This document shows positions 10,370 through 22,509 of a DNA stretch of 64,000 nucleotides, piece by piece. Below the pieces are notes generated by a model. It was not told where the DNA came from. It was given only the letters and a program-made list of their open reading frames with translations, and ran no database searches. This DNA is from Craterostigma plantagineum (Eukaryota; Streptophyta; Magnoliopsida; Lamiales; Linderniaceae). How positions within the stretch are numbered: the first letter of the stretch is position 1; each line of letters starts with the position of its first letter. The position numbers and the translations under genes were made by a program. Where the stretch lies: the NCBI GenBank assembly GCA_027422505.1, contig JAPQWV010000326.1, positions 367,001-431,000 on the forward strand. Reading direction: 5' to 3'.

Positions 10370-12705
10370 AGGAGAATAAAATACATCATCAGCTGACGTG
10401 TCCAAACACACCTCAACAGAATGGTGTGGCAGAGAGGAAAAATCGACATTTGGCTGAAACTTGTCGAAGCATGATACATGCAAAGAACGTACCGCCAAGA
10501 TTTTGGGCTGAATGTATGAAGACAGCAGCACACGTGATAAATAGGTTACCACAAGCAAAGTTGGGATTTATATCACCATTTGAGAAGCTGTGGAAAATTA
10601 AACCAACCGTTGGCCACTTCAGGGTTTTCGGATGCGTCTGTTATGTTTTCGTACCAAGTCATTTACGAACCAAATTTGATCGAAAGGCGATCAAGTGTAT
10701 ATTTGTGGGGTACGACAGCCAAAGGAAAGGGTGGAGATGTTGCGATCCAACTACCGGACGGTGTTATACATCTCGCCATGTAGTATTTGACGAAGCATCC
10801 TCCTGGTGGACACCACAAAAATCGGAGCTACCCGATTCAAAAGAAACTGAGGAACAATTCGAGAAAATAGTGAAACTCCCGGAAGAAAATCCAACATTTC
10901 AGGAGCCAGAAGAGGACGTACAATCTCCGAGAACACCTCAAAGTCCCTGGCGAACGGGTGTGCACCAAACAACTCCAGAAGTTTCAAGGCCAAGTCAGAT
11001 TGAGGAGACCGAGCCAACAGGGGAGGAACATGATGAAGTATCACCAAGCCCAACACAACTACGACGATCCTCCAGACAAAGAAGGCCAAATCCCAGGTAC
11101 GCCAATATAGCTTTAGAAGAAGACGGAATTATAAAAGAACCTGAAATATTTGAAGAAGCAGTAAAATACACTGAATGGAGAAAAGCAATGAGCGAGGAAA
11201 TTATGGCTCTAAAACAAAATGAAACATGGGATTTAGTACCTAAACCAGATGGAGTTAAACCCATATCTTGCAAATGGGTTTATAAAATTAAAAGGCGACC
11301 TGATGGATCAGTTGAAAGATATAAAGCTCGACTAGTAGCACGAGGATTTTCACAACAGTATGGGATAGACTACGACGAGACATTTAGTCCGGTGGCGAAA
11401 ATTACAACTGTTCGGGTATTAATCGCGCTAGCAGCTAGCAAGTCCCGGAAGTTGTGGCAAATGGATGTGAAGAACGCATTTTTGCATGGAGAGCTCGACA
11501 AAGAAATATACATGACCCAACCAGCAGGGTACGAAGATAAAGAAAATCCAAGCTACGTGTGCAAATTAAAGAAAGCCTTATACGGGTTAAAACAGGCACC
11601 ACGAGCATGGTACGGTAAGATCGCCGAATTCTTAGTTCAATGCGGGTACTCAGTGACACCAGCAGACTCGAGCCTCTTCGTCAAGGAAACAAAAGGAAAA
11701 CTAGCAATAGTGCTAGTATATGTCGATGATATTATTATAACTGGAGACGACGAAGAACAGATTAATCAAACAAGGAGGAATTTATCGGTGAGATTCCAAA
11801 TGAAAGAACTTGGAGAACTTAAACATTTTCTGGGGCTCGAGTTAAAGGAGACAGGTGATGGATTATTGCTTTATCAGTTAAAATATGCAAAAGATCTGCT
11901 AAGAAAATTCGGCATGATTGACTGCAAGCCAATATCAACCCCGATTGAAGCAAATGCCAAGATATGTGCGGAAGATGGCAAAGACTTGGAAAACGCAACT
12001 ATGTACAGGCAGCTCGTCGGGAGCCTGATTTACTTAACGTTGACAAGACCAGATATTACATACGCAGTGGGGATCGCGAGTCGCTTTATGGAGAAGCCAA
12101 AGAAGCCACATCTTGAGCTAGCCCGACGCATATTGAGGTACGTAAAAGGAACGATAAACTATGGAATATTTTATGAAAAGAATAAAGATACGAAGGTTAT
12201 TGGCTATTGCGATGCGGACTATGCTGGATGTCGCGATACTAGAAGATCCACTACTGGTTACATATTCAAGATAGGATCAGCTGCAATATCCTGGTGTAGT
12301 AAGAGGCAGCCTACGGTATCTTTGTCAACTGCGGAAGCTGAATATCGAGCAGCAGCAATGGCAGCTCAAGAAAGCACTTGGCTTGTGCAGTTATTGAAAG
12401 ACTTACATCAGCCAATCAGCGACACGGTGCAGATATTTTGCGACAATCAATCTGCTATACGCATAGCAGAGAACCCGATATGTCATGCAAGGACAAAGCA
12501 TGTTGAAGTACACTACCACTTCGTTCGCGAAAAGGTACTAAAAGGAGATATTGAGCTGAAGCATATCGGTACAGAAGATCAAGTAGCTGACGTGTTCACT
12601 AAAGGACTCACCGTTACAAAATTTGAGGAATTTCGAACACGCTTAGGAATGGTCCGAATCGAAGATACAATCAGAGAGAATGTCGTTGCTGAAGGGGAGA
12701 ATTGA
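10370..12705 (+). CDS. Copia integrase C-terminus, reverse transcriptase and RNase H
   Basis: This frame is open and ends at TGA 12703-12705, overlapping the first bases of the 3' LTR. It starts within integrase (third catalytic residue Glu in [10 protein letters not shown]), has the variable C-terminal integrase region, then copia RT with [14 protein letters not shown] and catalytic YVDD ([10 protein letters not shown]), and RNase H with [18 protein letters not shown] and FCDNQSAI. About 750 residues are intact. It is separated from the upstream frame by the lesion near 10331, so it would not be made as part of the normal polyprotein. Confidence 0.92.
12691..12700 (+). other. Polypurine tract of copia element
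   Basis: GAAGGGGAGA stands two bases before the 3' LTR start, the expected site and composition for plus-strand priming. Confidence 0.85.
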
Positions 12706-13061
12706 AGAAATCACCGCCATTCTAGAAATGTTATAAGTGTTTACCTTATTAGCCACATATTATATTATATATTAAAGATAGTATTACGTGTACCTGGTTA
12801 AACCGACTAAGAAGTAAACCGACTAAGAACTACAAATCGACATTAAAACCTATATATATGTTTGTATCGTTTGTATTGGTGTGTGTGAGCAATATAATAT
12901 ATAAAAGAGTTTGTGAGTGCATGTGCGTGTGTGCATTGTCATATAGTCCCTTCCATGCAACATATATTAAATAAAGAGGGTGTGTGGGTCTTGAGTGGTT
13001 GTTAATAATAATAGTATTATACCATCCTTTGTCTCTTGCTCATCAAATAAAATATTCAACA
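12703..13061 (+). repeat. 3' LTR of copia element (359 bp)
   Basis: Starts TGAAGAAATCACC and ends ATATTCAACA, matching the 5' LTR at 7982-8344. The flanking ACCCG at 13062-13066 is the target duplication. Confidence 0.94.
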
Positions 13062-13229
13062 ACCCGACCCGACATTATAGTGAGCTCCAATACATTCGAA
13101 TTAATAATACTCTCAAAGTTGAACCTATTTTATATTTTGATCTGTATGTAATCAAGTGATCGATATGCTGCTTAAAGACTAGTGGGTGGGAGAATTGCCA
13201 TATTGATCGGTTCATTCACCCTATCCAAA

Positions 13230-13400
13230 TTGGCGTGAGATTTCTATTCCAAAACGTGTTCCATTAGGTATTCCAACTTAGGAAAAATCATTACGCCTCG
13301 CCTACAAGTGTTTAAACACCCGTAAATATCATTACACCTATAAATATTATTACACGAGTGTTTAAACATAAAAAAAGAAATATATAATTTTGATGAATAT
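13230..13400. repeat. Decayed half-copy of a palindromic MITE
   Basis: The stretch with GTGTTTAAACACCCGTAA, ATCATTACACCTATAAAT and a second GTGTTTAAAC closely resembles one arm of the foldback element at 20953-21323. Only one arm is recognisable here. It lies in the upstream region of the CYP704B1-like gene. Confidence 0.5.
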
Positions 13401-13665
13401 GAGAGAGAATATTGATTTTGAATGGTAGTGGAAGAAGAGAGGATCCAAGCCATCCAAATTGTTCTATTATTCATCAAATCACGCCTAACACCATATTTAA
13501 TACATTCTTGATTTAAATAATTAGTAATTAGGTTTAAAGCACCAAGAAGATGAAGTTATACATGCACTGCATGTCAAGATTGTTGAGTGATCAAACTACT
13601 TTCACGAACACATGATCTGTATCCCACTTAAAACTAATTCATTTATTTTCCCCCATCCCCCTTCT

Positions 13666-13673
13666 TATAAATA
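13666..13673 (+). promoter_or_regulatory. TATA box of the CYP704B1-like gene
   Basis: TATAAATA lies 69 bp before the first ATG at 13742, a usual distance allowing for a short leader. Confidence 0.55.
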
Positions 13674-13741
13674 TATAATAATAGAATGGAAATAGATCAG
13701 AGTATTATCGGATAAACGATAATAATAGATCTGCTGCATGC

Positions 13742-15830
13742 ATGATGGAAATGGAGAGCTTCAGTACCTTCACAACAGCCTTGACGACGACATTGTTAAT
13801 AGGCCTTCTTGTGTGTTGTTGGATTTTCATCCACAGAGTGAAGCAAAGAAACAGCAACGGACCAAAGACATGGCCTTTCTTTGGTGCCGTATTTGAACAG
13901 CTGATGAACTACGACAGAATGCATGATTGGTTGGTCCATTACTTGTCTCAGTCAAGGACCGTTGTCGTACCAATGCCCTTCACCACATATACTTACATAG
14001 CTGATCCAACCTGCGTCGAGTACGTCTTAAAGACAAACTTCAGCAATTACCCAAAGGTTAATAATAATTGTCTGACGTCTAACAACAACTAACTCGCATG
14101 TTAGTAATTATCATAATGTCCTGCTGATGTGACGTCGTCAAAATCATCCATTTCTCTAGGCTGCAGGCCTTATCTGAACTTAACTCTGACATATATTTAT
14201 TTTTTCAAAATTTAAGGGTGATGTGTATCATTCATACATGGAAGTATTGCTTGGAGATGGGATCTTCAACGTGGATGGAGAGCAGTGGAGAAAACAGAGA
14301 AAGACTGCAAGTTTTGAGTTTGCTTCCAAGAACTTGAGGGATTTTAGTACCGTGGTTTTCAGAGAATATAGCCTTAAACTGTCTAAGATTCTGAGCAAAG
14401 GATCTCGCAATAATCAACCGCTAGATATGCAGGTATAAGCTGATAATCAACATGATGATTCTCTCTCACTCACAGTGTACACCTACTATATTTATTAAAT
14501 GTTTAGAATTTGGAGTTGATGGAATTTATTTCCCAGGATCTTTTGATGAGGATGACCCTTGACTCCATATGCAAGGTGGGATTTGGTGTGGAGATAGGAA
14601 CGTTAGCCTCCGACTTGCCTGAGAACAAATTTGCGCGAGCCTTCGATACAGCAAACATCATAGTGACACTGAGGTTTATTGACCCTTTGTGGAAAATAAA
14701 GAAATTCTTTAACGTGGGGTCAGAGGCTGTTCTTGATCAGAGCATCAAAACCATCGATGACTTCACATATTCTGTAATAAAAAGAAGGAAATCAGAATTA
14801 GCACAAGAAGCTGCCAAAGATGAAAAGGTGTATATAGGTGCCGCCTGGTGGCCTCTCATCAACTCTCTTTATTTTCCCTTTCTAATTAATAAACTGTCTC
14901 TCTGCTGTGTTCATCAGATAAAGCATGATATATTATCGAGGTTCATCGAGCTAAGCAAAGATCCAGACAATAATATGACAGACAAAAGCCTAAGAGACGT
15001 GGTCCTTAACTTCGTAATAGCTGGCCGTGACACAACTGCTACGACTCTTACGTGGGCTATATACATGGTAATGACTCATGAAGACGTGGCAGAGAAGCTC
15101 TACTCAGAGTTAAAGAGGTGCGAAGAAGATCGAGCGAATGAAGAAGGGATAAGACTGCGAGAATATTATTGTAAGGATGGCGACGATGACGTAGAATCTT
15201 TTAACCGCAGAGTAACACAGTTTGCAGAACTCTTGAACTATGACACACTAGGAAAGTTATACTATCTGCACGCTGTTATTACAGAAACTCTACGTCTCTA
15301 CCCTGCAGTTCCCCAGGTAAATCATAATAAGGGAATAATAGAACACCTCGTTATTACATACAACAAATAGAACTATAGAAATAAGGAAAGACGATATTAG
15401 TTGTTTTTGTTGCATGTGTATATATATATATATAATATATCAGGATCCAAAAGGCATATTAGAGGATGATATTTTACCAGATGGGACGAGGGTTAAGGCC
15501 GGCGGTATGGTAACATACGTACCTTATTCAATGGGAAGAATGGAGTATAACTGGGGAAGTGATGCGGCGTCGTTTGATCCCGAAAGATGGCTTAATAAAG
15601 ATGGCATCTTTCAAAACGCTTCTCCATTTAAATTTACAGCATTCCAGGCTGGGCCAAGAATATGCCTTGGAAAGGATTCAGCATATCTACAGATGAAGAT
15701 GGCTTTAGCCGTTTTGTGTCGATTCTACGAATTCAAGCTTGTTCCTGGACATCAAGTACAGTACAGGATGATGACCATTCTCTCCATGGCCCATGGTTTA
15801 AACATCACTGTTTCCACAAGACCACTTTAA
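13742..15830 (+). CDS. CYP704B1: Cytochrome P450, CYP704B1-like fatty acid omega-hydroxylase (5 exons)
   Basis: The enzyme hydroxylates long-chain fatty acids in the ER of anther tapetum, supplying monomers for sporopollenin of the pollen wall (family knowledge). Exons that join in phase: 13742-14056, 14217-14432, 14537-14827, 14918-15316, 15444-15830, giving 535 residues. Visible are an N-terminal membrane anchor (residues ~10-30), GPKTWPFFG hinge, the CYP704B block RTVVVPMPFTTYTYIADP, I-helix AGRDTTATTLTW, ExxR in ETLRLYP, FDPERW, and heme loop FQAGPRICLGK with the Cys ligand. The third intron (14828-14917) is 90 nt, in phase and stop-free, so automated calls may read it as coding. Two other in-frame ATGs, at 13745 and 13751, follow the first. 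A copia insertion lies 680 bp upstream. Identity rests on recognised similarity; no search was run. Confidence 0.9.
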
Positions 15831-16909
15831 TCTTATTACCTCCTATCCTATTTCCTATATAACAAACAATGGAAATTTATTCTCTAGTCTTTCCGAAATA
15901 TAATTGTTTAGGACGTATATACGTAACAAACAGGAGGATGTTAAGAAATAAAATTAACTAGGACAAAGGGCAGAAATGCAAACAACATCACTAAAGAAGT
16001 CGCGGTTTTCTTCCCCCCGGCAGCTTAGGGTTCTCTCTCCGAGAGTTCCTCCATCTCTGTCTTTAGTACTCGATTCCCAAGCTCAATTACCTATCTTGTC
16101 TGAAATTTGATAATTCGCGGGTAAGTTGTATTTCTATTTATCCGGCGTATTTCTAGTGGTTAGGACAAGATTCTTTAAGCCGGTTTTTCTGGGTAGTATC
16201 ATTTTGCATTTGTTTGTCGACGCTTTTTGTATAGCTAATTGTTGACATGAAAACTTGCAGATGAAGTTTGGAATTTTTCCTCTGTCTACGACTGTGGTAT
16301 TTGGTTTCTGAAATTGTTGAAAGATAAATGCTTTCATATGCGGCTTGAGATCATTTATTGGGTTGACAATTTTTAAAAGAGTTAACTGTGTTTGTGCATC
16401 TACTGAGCTTGCTTGAGCAAGTTTTTGTGCTTTCAAAACTGTTTGTTGGTAATGCTTTAGGGGGTACGTAGGGTTTTTAAATTTTTTAAAGAGCGAAGTT
16501 GAGCATTGAACTTGCATTTATAAGTAGAATTGTCCAGTTTTCCTTCGTTTTTAGAGCTTTCCCTTTCGATTTGTTGATCAATTAGACACCTTTTATGCTT
16601 TTAATTGTTAGTTTCTGTTACATTTTCTTGACTGCATTTAGTTTTTTCAGTCTTGTTAGGTCTCTGCACGGCAACCGTTTGATCAAAGAAGAATCTTTCA
16701 AGGCACACTAGCTTTTGATCATCTGAAACCATCTTTTTTGGCGCTTTGTTTGGTTGTTTTTTGGCTGCCATAATCGGTATGAGTTTGTGAACAATGCATT
16801 ACCCTTTTGCTCATCCGAATACTTCTCATTTTCAGAAGCTAAGGTGATTGATACTCTTGTTGCAACGCTGGGAAAAGATTTCAAGTCTGATTTGTGAAAA
16901 AGATCTAAA
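15831..16909. other. Intergenic plus likely 5' UTR exon and intron of the RING pseudogene
   Basis: After the P450 3' end there is a pyrimidine-rich stretch near 15990-16110 that ends in GCGGGTAAGT (near 16116-16125), a good splice donor. Intron-like T-rich sequence then runs to about 16835. I take this as the leader exon and leader intron of the RING gene; the inference rests only on splice signals. Confidence 0.4.
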
Positions 16910-18751
16910 ATGGGGTCCCTTTGTTGTGTGGCCGCTAGGCCACATGGGTCTAATGCAACAAGGGGGGACTGGTCCATGGGGCCACATGAACCCTATTGGA
17001 CGACCAACACGAGCTTTTCTCCTCCACCATCAAGATTGGATTTTCGGTTTCAATCTGAAACAATGTCGTTTGATTCGCATGATGGGGATGAATTGTTTGG
17101 GTCATCAGCATCTTTCAATACCAGAGAAAGTAGAAGTTGGCAGAGAGCAAATAATCTGTCCACCCATCATTTTATGGTGTCTGATGGCATTGGTCAGTAT
17201 TTTAGCAGTCCATCTGATATATCTTCTGGGAAGCAATGAACTCCTCCTGCTATACAAGAAATTAACACAGCTGACTATGATACATAGAGGAGAGGTAATA
17301 ATAGAAATTTGATTATAATTTCCGTAGGTTTTGATGAATATCTGTAATTTTGCGCTTTACTACTGTATTCAGATTTCTATTTTCATTCTGTTTTCTGAGT
17401 ACTCTATGTACTATAATTGACAATAGTTTACTCCAGCATTATCTTTTATCATCATTATTCGTTTCCATAATGCTCTGATATGCATCAAGTTTTGACATAC
17501 ACGGGAAATGTAGTTGCTTATAGCAAATGCAGTTTGCAATGCATGCCATGTACTAATGGTGCTTGCCCTTTCGACAGATGTGGTTATGAGGCCATTTTCC
17601 TTCTCACCGACCATGGAGGTACATATATCTTCTTTTCGTCTTTCGGTCTCAATTGTATATCATGAATGTTTCGCTTCACCAAATACGACTTTTCACCTCA
17701 AAAAACATAACAGGGAACTTCAGTGGCCCGGGGCAGCAGAGGATCCACATCATCCAGATCAGATGGTAGCAGTGGCAATTCCTCTCAGCATCGTAACTTG
17801 ACAAATCGCCGCTGCTTCATGCCTACTAAAGCAATTCACCCGCTATTATTACCTTCACGCTCAACTAGGTTTGACCGCATGAGTACTCCACAAAGAGCCA
17901 GCCTTGATCATTACTCCGAACCAATCAAGCAGCGAAGAAGCTCTCTAACCAGACATATTCTTTCAAATGTTGGATTTGCGAGAGATTTCTTTCACAGAGG
18001 TCACCTTGGAGTTGTCGTGGAATCATCAAGAGCGGAGATATGCCAACTGCTAGCGTACTCTCATGTCGCCATGTTTTCCACGCAGAGTGCTTGGAACAGA
18101 CAACACCAAAATCCCGCAAAAGCGATCCTCTTTGCCCTATCTGTTGTAATAAACTTGAAGAAGAAGAAGAAGAAGAAGAAGAAGAAGAAGAAGAAGAAGA
18201 AGAAGAAGAAGAAGAAGAAGAAGAAGAAGGCTCATCCGCCGATCATCAGACACTATCCACTAGGCTGAGGAGAAGATTGTCCAGCCTCAAGACATTTTCT
18301 GAGGATGGAAAACATTCCAAGACTAGTTGGGGGGAATGTGTTGCTGGAGAAGCATTGCAAACTCCTACTAAGGGTACGCTGCTGTCTTTGAATCGTGGAA
18401 GAAGAAGAAGAAGAAGAAGAAGAAGGCTCATCCGCCGATCATGAGACACTATCCACTAGGCTGAGGAGCAGATTGTCCCGCCTCAAGACATTTTCTGAGG
18501 ATGGAAAACATTCCAGGACTAGTTGGGGGGACTGTGTTGCTGGAGAAGCATTGCAAACTCCTACTAAGGGTACGCTGCTGTCTTTGAATCGTGGAATACT
18601 CAAGCGAAAGGGAAACTCGAACAGAGAGTTTGCAGGAAAATTTAATAAAACTGAAGCTTATTCTCCAAAGCTTTTTATGAGATCGCTGGTCAATCACAGT
18701 GGAGCTGGCGGTGGTTCTTCAAAGACTTTGCGGAGTTCGGGTTTGAAGTGA
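16910..18751 (+). pseudogene. RING-H2 E3 ubiquitin ligase-like gene, disrupted
   Basis: The original gene would transfer ubiquitin to targets. Exon 1 starts at ATG 16910 (MGSLCCVAARPHGSN) in a Ser-rich plant RING family I recognise but cannot name to locus. It is broken by in-frame TGA at 17237-17239 and TAG at 17285-17287. A 41-nt exon (17578-17618) and a third exon from 17714 follow. Within exon 3 the frame changes near 17927, upstream of the RING: CWIC at 17968, then CRHVFHAEC, then CPIC, a complete C3H2C3 pattern. After the RING is a run of about 24 Glu codons (GAA) and a 196-bp tandem duplication that shifts the frame, so the first copy runs into Arg-rich nonsense ending near 18444 while the true C-terminus (LRSSGLK, stop 18751) is in the second copy's frame. 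Four lesions make a functional product unlikely. Confidence 0.8.
18159..18620 (+). repeat. GAA microsatellite and 196-bp tandem duplication
   Basis: A (GAA)n run at about 18159-18229 is followed by a unit beginning GGCTCATCCGCC. The same unit begins again 196 bp later (18229 and 18425), again preceded by a shorter (GAA)n at about 18397-18425. The copies differ by only a few bases. Slippage or unequal exchange between GAA tracts is the likely cause. 196 is not a multiple of three. Confidence 0.9.
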
Positions 18752-18878
18752 TGGTATGGTAGTAATAGGGCAAGTCTTGTTGCAACTTCTGTCAGCAGAA
18801 TTAACCGTCTTTAACGCATTGTTTGTTTCACAACATTTTTACTGAGGCGAATACCATCCAATCCAATATTTGTTGTTA

Positions 18879-19265
18879 GGGTCAATTCAAAATCAGGCCC
18901 CATTAAGGGGTTGATTTCGAATTCAGGCCCTCTTTGAGAATTTTTTAGGTTAAAAGGACACATTTTGCGTGGAATAAAAAAGTGGTATGAAAGATATATG
19001 AACTGGTATAGAATGATCGTTTTGTGTTACAAATTTCAATATACTAGTATGTCAGAGCAATGAAGTGGTACTGCAGAAAATAAACTGGTATCTGATCATA
19101 AACTGGTAATGAATTATGGTTTTGTGTTACAAAATTTAAACATACTGGTATGAAAGAGCAATGAAGTGGTACTTGCAGAAAATGGTTCCTCAAAACTATA
19201 TTTTTTGTCAAGAGGACCTGAATCCTAAATGATAGTTATGTGGAGGCCTGAAATGAAAATGCATC
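18879..19265. mobile_element. Small Mutator-like non-autonomous element (387 bp)
   Basis: Ends share an imperfect inverted pattern ending in TCAGGCC, with a second inner ATTCAGGYCCTC at both ends. Near-matching 9-bp flanks TTGTTGTTA (18870-18878) and TTGTTTTTA (19266-19274) suggest a target duplication. The inside repeats AACTGGTAT-like words and a duplicated TTTTGTGTTACAAA segment. No ORF. Confidence 0.5.
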
Positions 19266-19951
19266 TTGTTTTTAATATGCTTTTTACTGACTTTTTGTTT
19301 GAGGGATATATTCGGCCCAACTAGCAAGTCAAGTAATATTTATTTTTCAGCATTATTATTTCCTGATCCAGTTATTTCGAAATTGGGTCTCTCTGAGTTT
19401 TTTTCTTTATTTACTCTATTATGTCACAGATCAGAAAGACATAATGTGGGTTGGGTATTCCATCAAAGCAATATTCTTTTGTAAATGCAAATCTACACAT
19501 CATATGCGTCATTCTTGCATATGACATAGCTGCTTTTTTTTACCCTTTGCTTCGCTTTAGAAGTAAGAATGAAGAAAAATTCATACATTTTTATTTCTAT
19601 GAATATAATAGAACTACCAATATTGTATAAGAATTATCACATTATCGTGTACATGTTTTTGCCCAGCATAATAATATCACTTCTTTTCTCGTTGCTTTTG
19701 CGCTGTCACCATTAGAATGGGATATATACCTTTATCGTCTGCACAGTGCACATGCATCGGTAGAATAATGCTTGGTAAATTGCACATTAGCTTGTCCTGA
19801 ACTTCCTTCCTTTTCCTTAAAATTTAATAAACATATGAAGCTAATTTTTTTAAGAAAAAAAAAGTAATGGCAAGCGTGAACCGTATCCACGTGATGATCA
19901 ACTAAACATTTTTTCTCCAAATGATTTAATTATCATATTAACTCACTCTAA

Positions 19952-20479
19952 GACCATCTCCAATGGACACCCATTTCCCTACCCAAAAAACAAAAATCAC
20001 TCTAATGGATACTCATACGCATACCCAAAATGGGTTTAGAGCAGTTTCGCCCACAGATAATCGCATCTTTGCGTTTTCTCTTCATAAACGCATTCGTCTT
20101 TATATATTACAAGTTGCCCTAGTACAATTAATAATTATTAATTTTGGCTAGGTGTTAGCTTTGGGAGCTTTAGTCCTAGAGTTTTCATGATACGTAGCGT
20201 AGTTAAAGTTGTCAATCAGCTCTTTTTATATGTAGAAATATATAATTTATTATTAATTCTATTATTTTCTTCTCGATCAAATCTTAAATAATTTCTAATT
20301 TATAAAGTTGTAAAATATATGGGTAGTATTAAAATTTTGCAAAAAATTGTGTAGAAGTGAATATTACAAAATAGTATTTTTAGTTCGAGAATGAGTTTAT
20401 CGGTTGGAGAAGAATTACTGCATTTTGAGTTTGCGAATGAGTTTGAGTTTGAGAATGCGTTTTTCGGTTGGAGATGGTC
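19952..20479. mobile_element. PIF/Harbinger (Tourist-like) MITE (528 bp)
   Basis: Terminal inverted repeats GACCATCTCCAATGG and its partner ending TTGGAGATGGTC are flanked by TAA on both sides (19949-19951, 20480-20482), the 3-bp target duplication typical of this superfamily. No ORF inside. Confidence 0.75.
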
Positions 20480-20952
20480 TAAACGAACGAGACACTTCAA
20501 AAAATTGTGGCAGACATTGAAAATAAAGATGTCTTTGTCGCGGAGAAAAAGCCTCGTTCAAAATGTTTGTTTGCCAAGAGGATATCATTAGTTAATATTT
20601 TTATAATACTTTTCACATATTATGTAGGTAAAACTTTTATTACTCTCCCCAGTCCCCACTATATCTCTATCAAGTATCAATTAGATATAAAATCCTGACC
20701 AAATTAAGGATCCATTGATCGCGGTGCAAGTATTTTCTAATCCAACTGATCAACCATATTTTTATATACTTGTATATCACATTGTAGATAATTAACTGCT
20801 CCATAATGCAGCATGACTCGACGTCTACTGTTTGGGCATATTTAATACGACAGTCACGTAAGTGTTATGTTACAACTACTAAAGCATATTTTGCATGGGA
20901 CCCAATGCGTGTAATTAAATTTGCATCGATAGATTGCGGTGCCGCATAGGCT

Positions 20953-21323
20953 GAGATCACCTGTTTCACTATTTGTATTCCACTCCGTATTTCAACGAAC
21001 GAAAATCGTTACACCTCCCCCCATCAAGTGTTAAAATACCCGTAAACATCATTACACCTATGAATTTTATTACGACAAGTGTTTAAACAAAAAAAAAAAC
21101 TCATTATTACGTATTTTTCTATTTTAATATATAATACTGATTTTTTCTACACCATATCAGAAAAATATGTAATAATGAGTTTTTTTGTTTAAACACTTGT
21201 TGTAATGAAATTCATATGTGTAATGATGTTTACGGGTGTTTTAACACTTGATGTGGGAAGGTGTAACGATTTTTGTTCGTTGAAATATGGAGTGGAATAC
21301 AAAGAGTGGAATAGGTGATCTCA
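20953..21323. mobile_element. Palindromic (foldback) MITE (371 bp)
   Basis: Two arms of about 160 bp are near-perfect inverted copies around a short AT-rich loop near 21120-21160. The arms contain GTGTTTAAAC, ATCATTACACC and GAACGAAAATCGTTACACC. A transcript would fold into a long hairpin. One decayed arm of the same family lies at 13230-13400. I could not define a convincing target duplication. Confidence 0.8.
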
Positions 21324-22509
21324 ACCGGTGACGCATCTAACTGTAACTTTATTATTTATCTTATTCTAACTAAGGGAACAAGAGTATCCTTGAAGTCAAA
21401 TGTATCCTAATGATTCATTGTTCTCTTGGTCATTTAGTAACATGAAAATTTTACTCTCTGCAGAAAAAATTTACCTCACAAACAAATACTGGACTCAGAA
21501 TGGCCTTCTGTGAAGATAAAAGAGATTCTAAGAGACAAGAAACCGTCTTCGGGTTAAAGCAGATTCTTTTTTGAAGGAAAAACTCGCTTTTTTGGGCCGT
21601 TGATGGACGATGAGTTCGTTATTGACCGTCAATTGAAATCCCACAAGTCACTACTGGATGCATTATTTATCTCTGGTTCAAAATAAAATAAGATGGACAA
21701 TCAAAGAAAAAAAAACTACATTATTCCAATAACTCTACATTATTGTTTTTTTAAATGTAACTAATTTGATTCCACGCCAATGTTCTATCCCATCATTTCA
21801 CAATTAAAAGTATCCCTCCGACACATGCAAAGGTCAAAGCATAATCAATAAGAATAAAAGACAACTCAACTCAACCATAAAGATTATATGATAAATCTTT
21901 TTCTTCCCTCGTCGATAGCATCAAAACGTATCCCAGTTGAAAGCGAGCGAGGCAACGTGTCTGTTTATGAAGGCGAAAAACGAAACTTCCCCCTTCACAA
22001 TTAAATTAAGTATACCGCGGTAATTAAATTCATAAGAAGAACCTTGGGAGTAACGAATGGAAAACAATAAATAAAACTAGTTATAGCAGCAAAATCAATT
22101 TTGAACACGTAACTATCGTTAAAAACAAATCCAAACAGCGTGAATGTGAAGCACATAGATCTAATCTATTGTTTATTTTTTCTTGGTGCATGTGAAGCAT
22201 TTATTATGCTATCTCCGCTCCGCCATTTTAGATCGCTTTCATACGTGCATACAAAACTTCAACGCTCAGGAGATTTCTACAGTACATGTCAATAGAAAAA
22301 AAAAACTCGGTTTTTTAAGTTTATCTTTTTCTAATTTTCTCGTGGAAAAAGACAACTCGAACAATTTCGTGATGTGTTTATTCGTGTTTTGTTTATCGGG
22401 ATTCTTTATTTCTTGGAAACCTAGTCATTCAATCCTTGCATGATAAACCAATTCTCCTTTTCTTTTCTAAGTAAAGAATATCACTAGCTTATGCTTTCCA
22501 TAACAATTA

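Larger units (their letters stand above)
7982..13061 (+). mobile_element. Complete Ty1/copia retrotransposon (5,080 bp) with LTRs and TSD
   Basis: Both LTRs, a PBS, gag, pol and a polypurine tract are present. The 5-bp direct repeat ACCCG flanks it exactly (7977-7981 and 13062-13066). Protein order is gag, zinc knuckle, protease, integrase, RT, RNase H, which is the copia order. By my reading the two LTRs differ by about four substitutions and two small indels, so the insertion is fairly young. Coding is damaged in gag (a frameshift and a stop) and integrase (a frameshift), while RT and RNase H remain open. The 3' end lies about 680 bp upstream of the CYP704B1-like gene. Confidence 0.95.
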
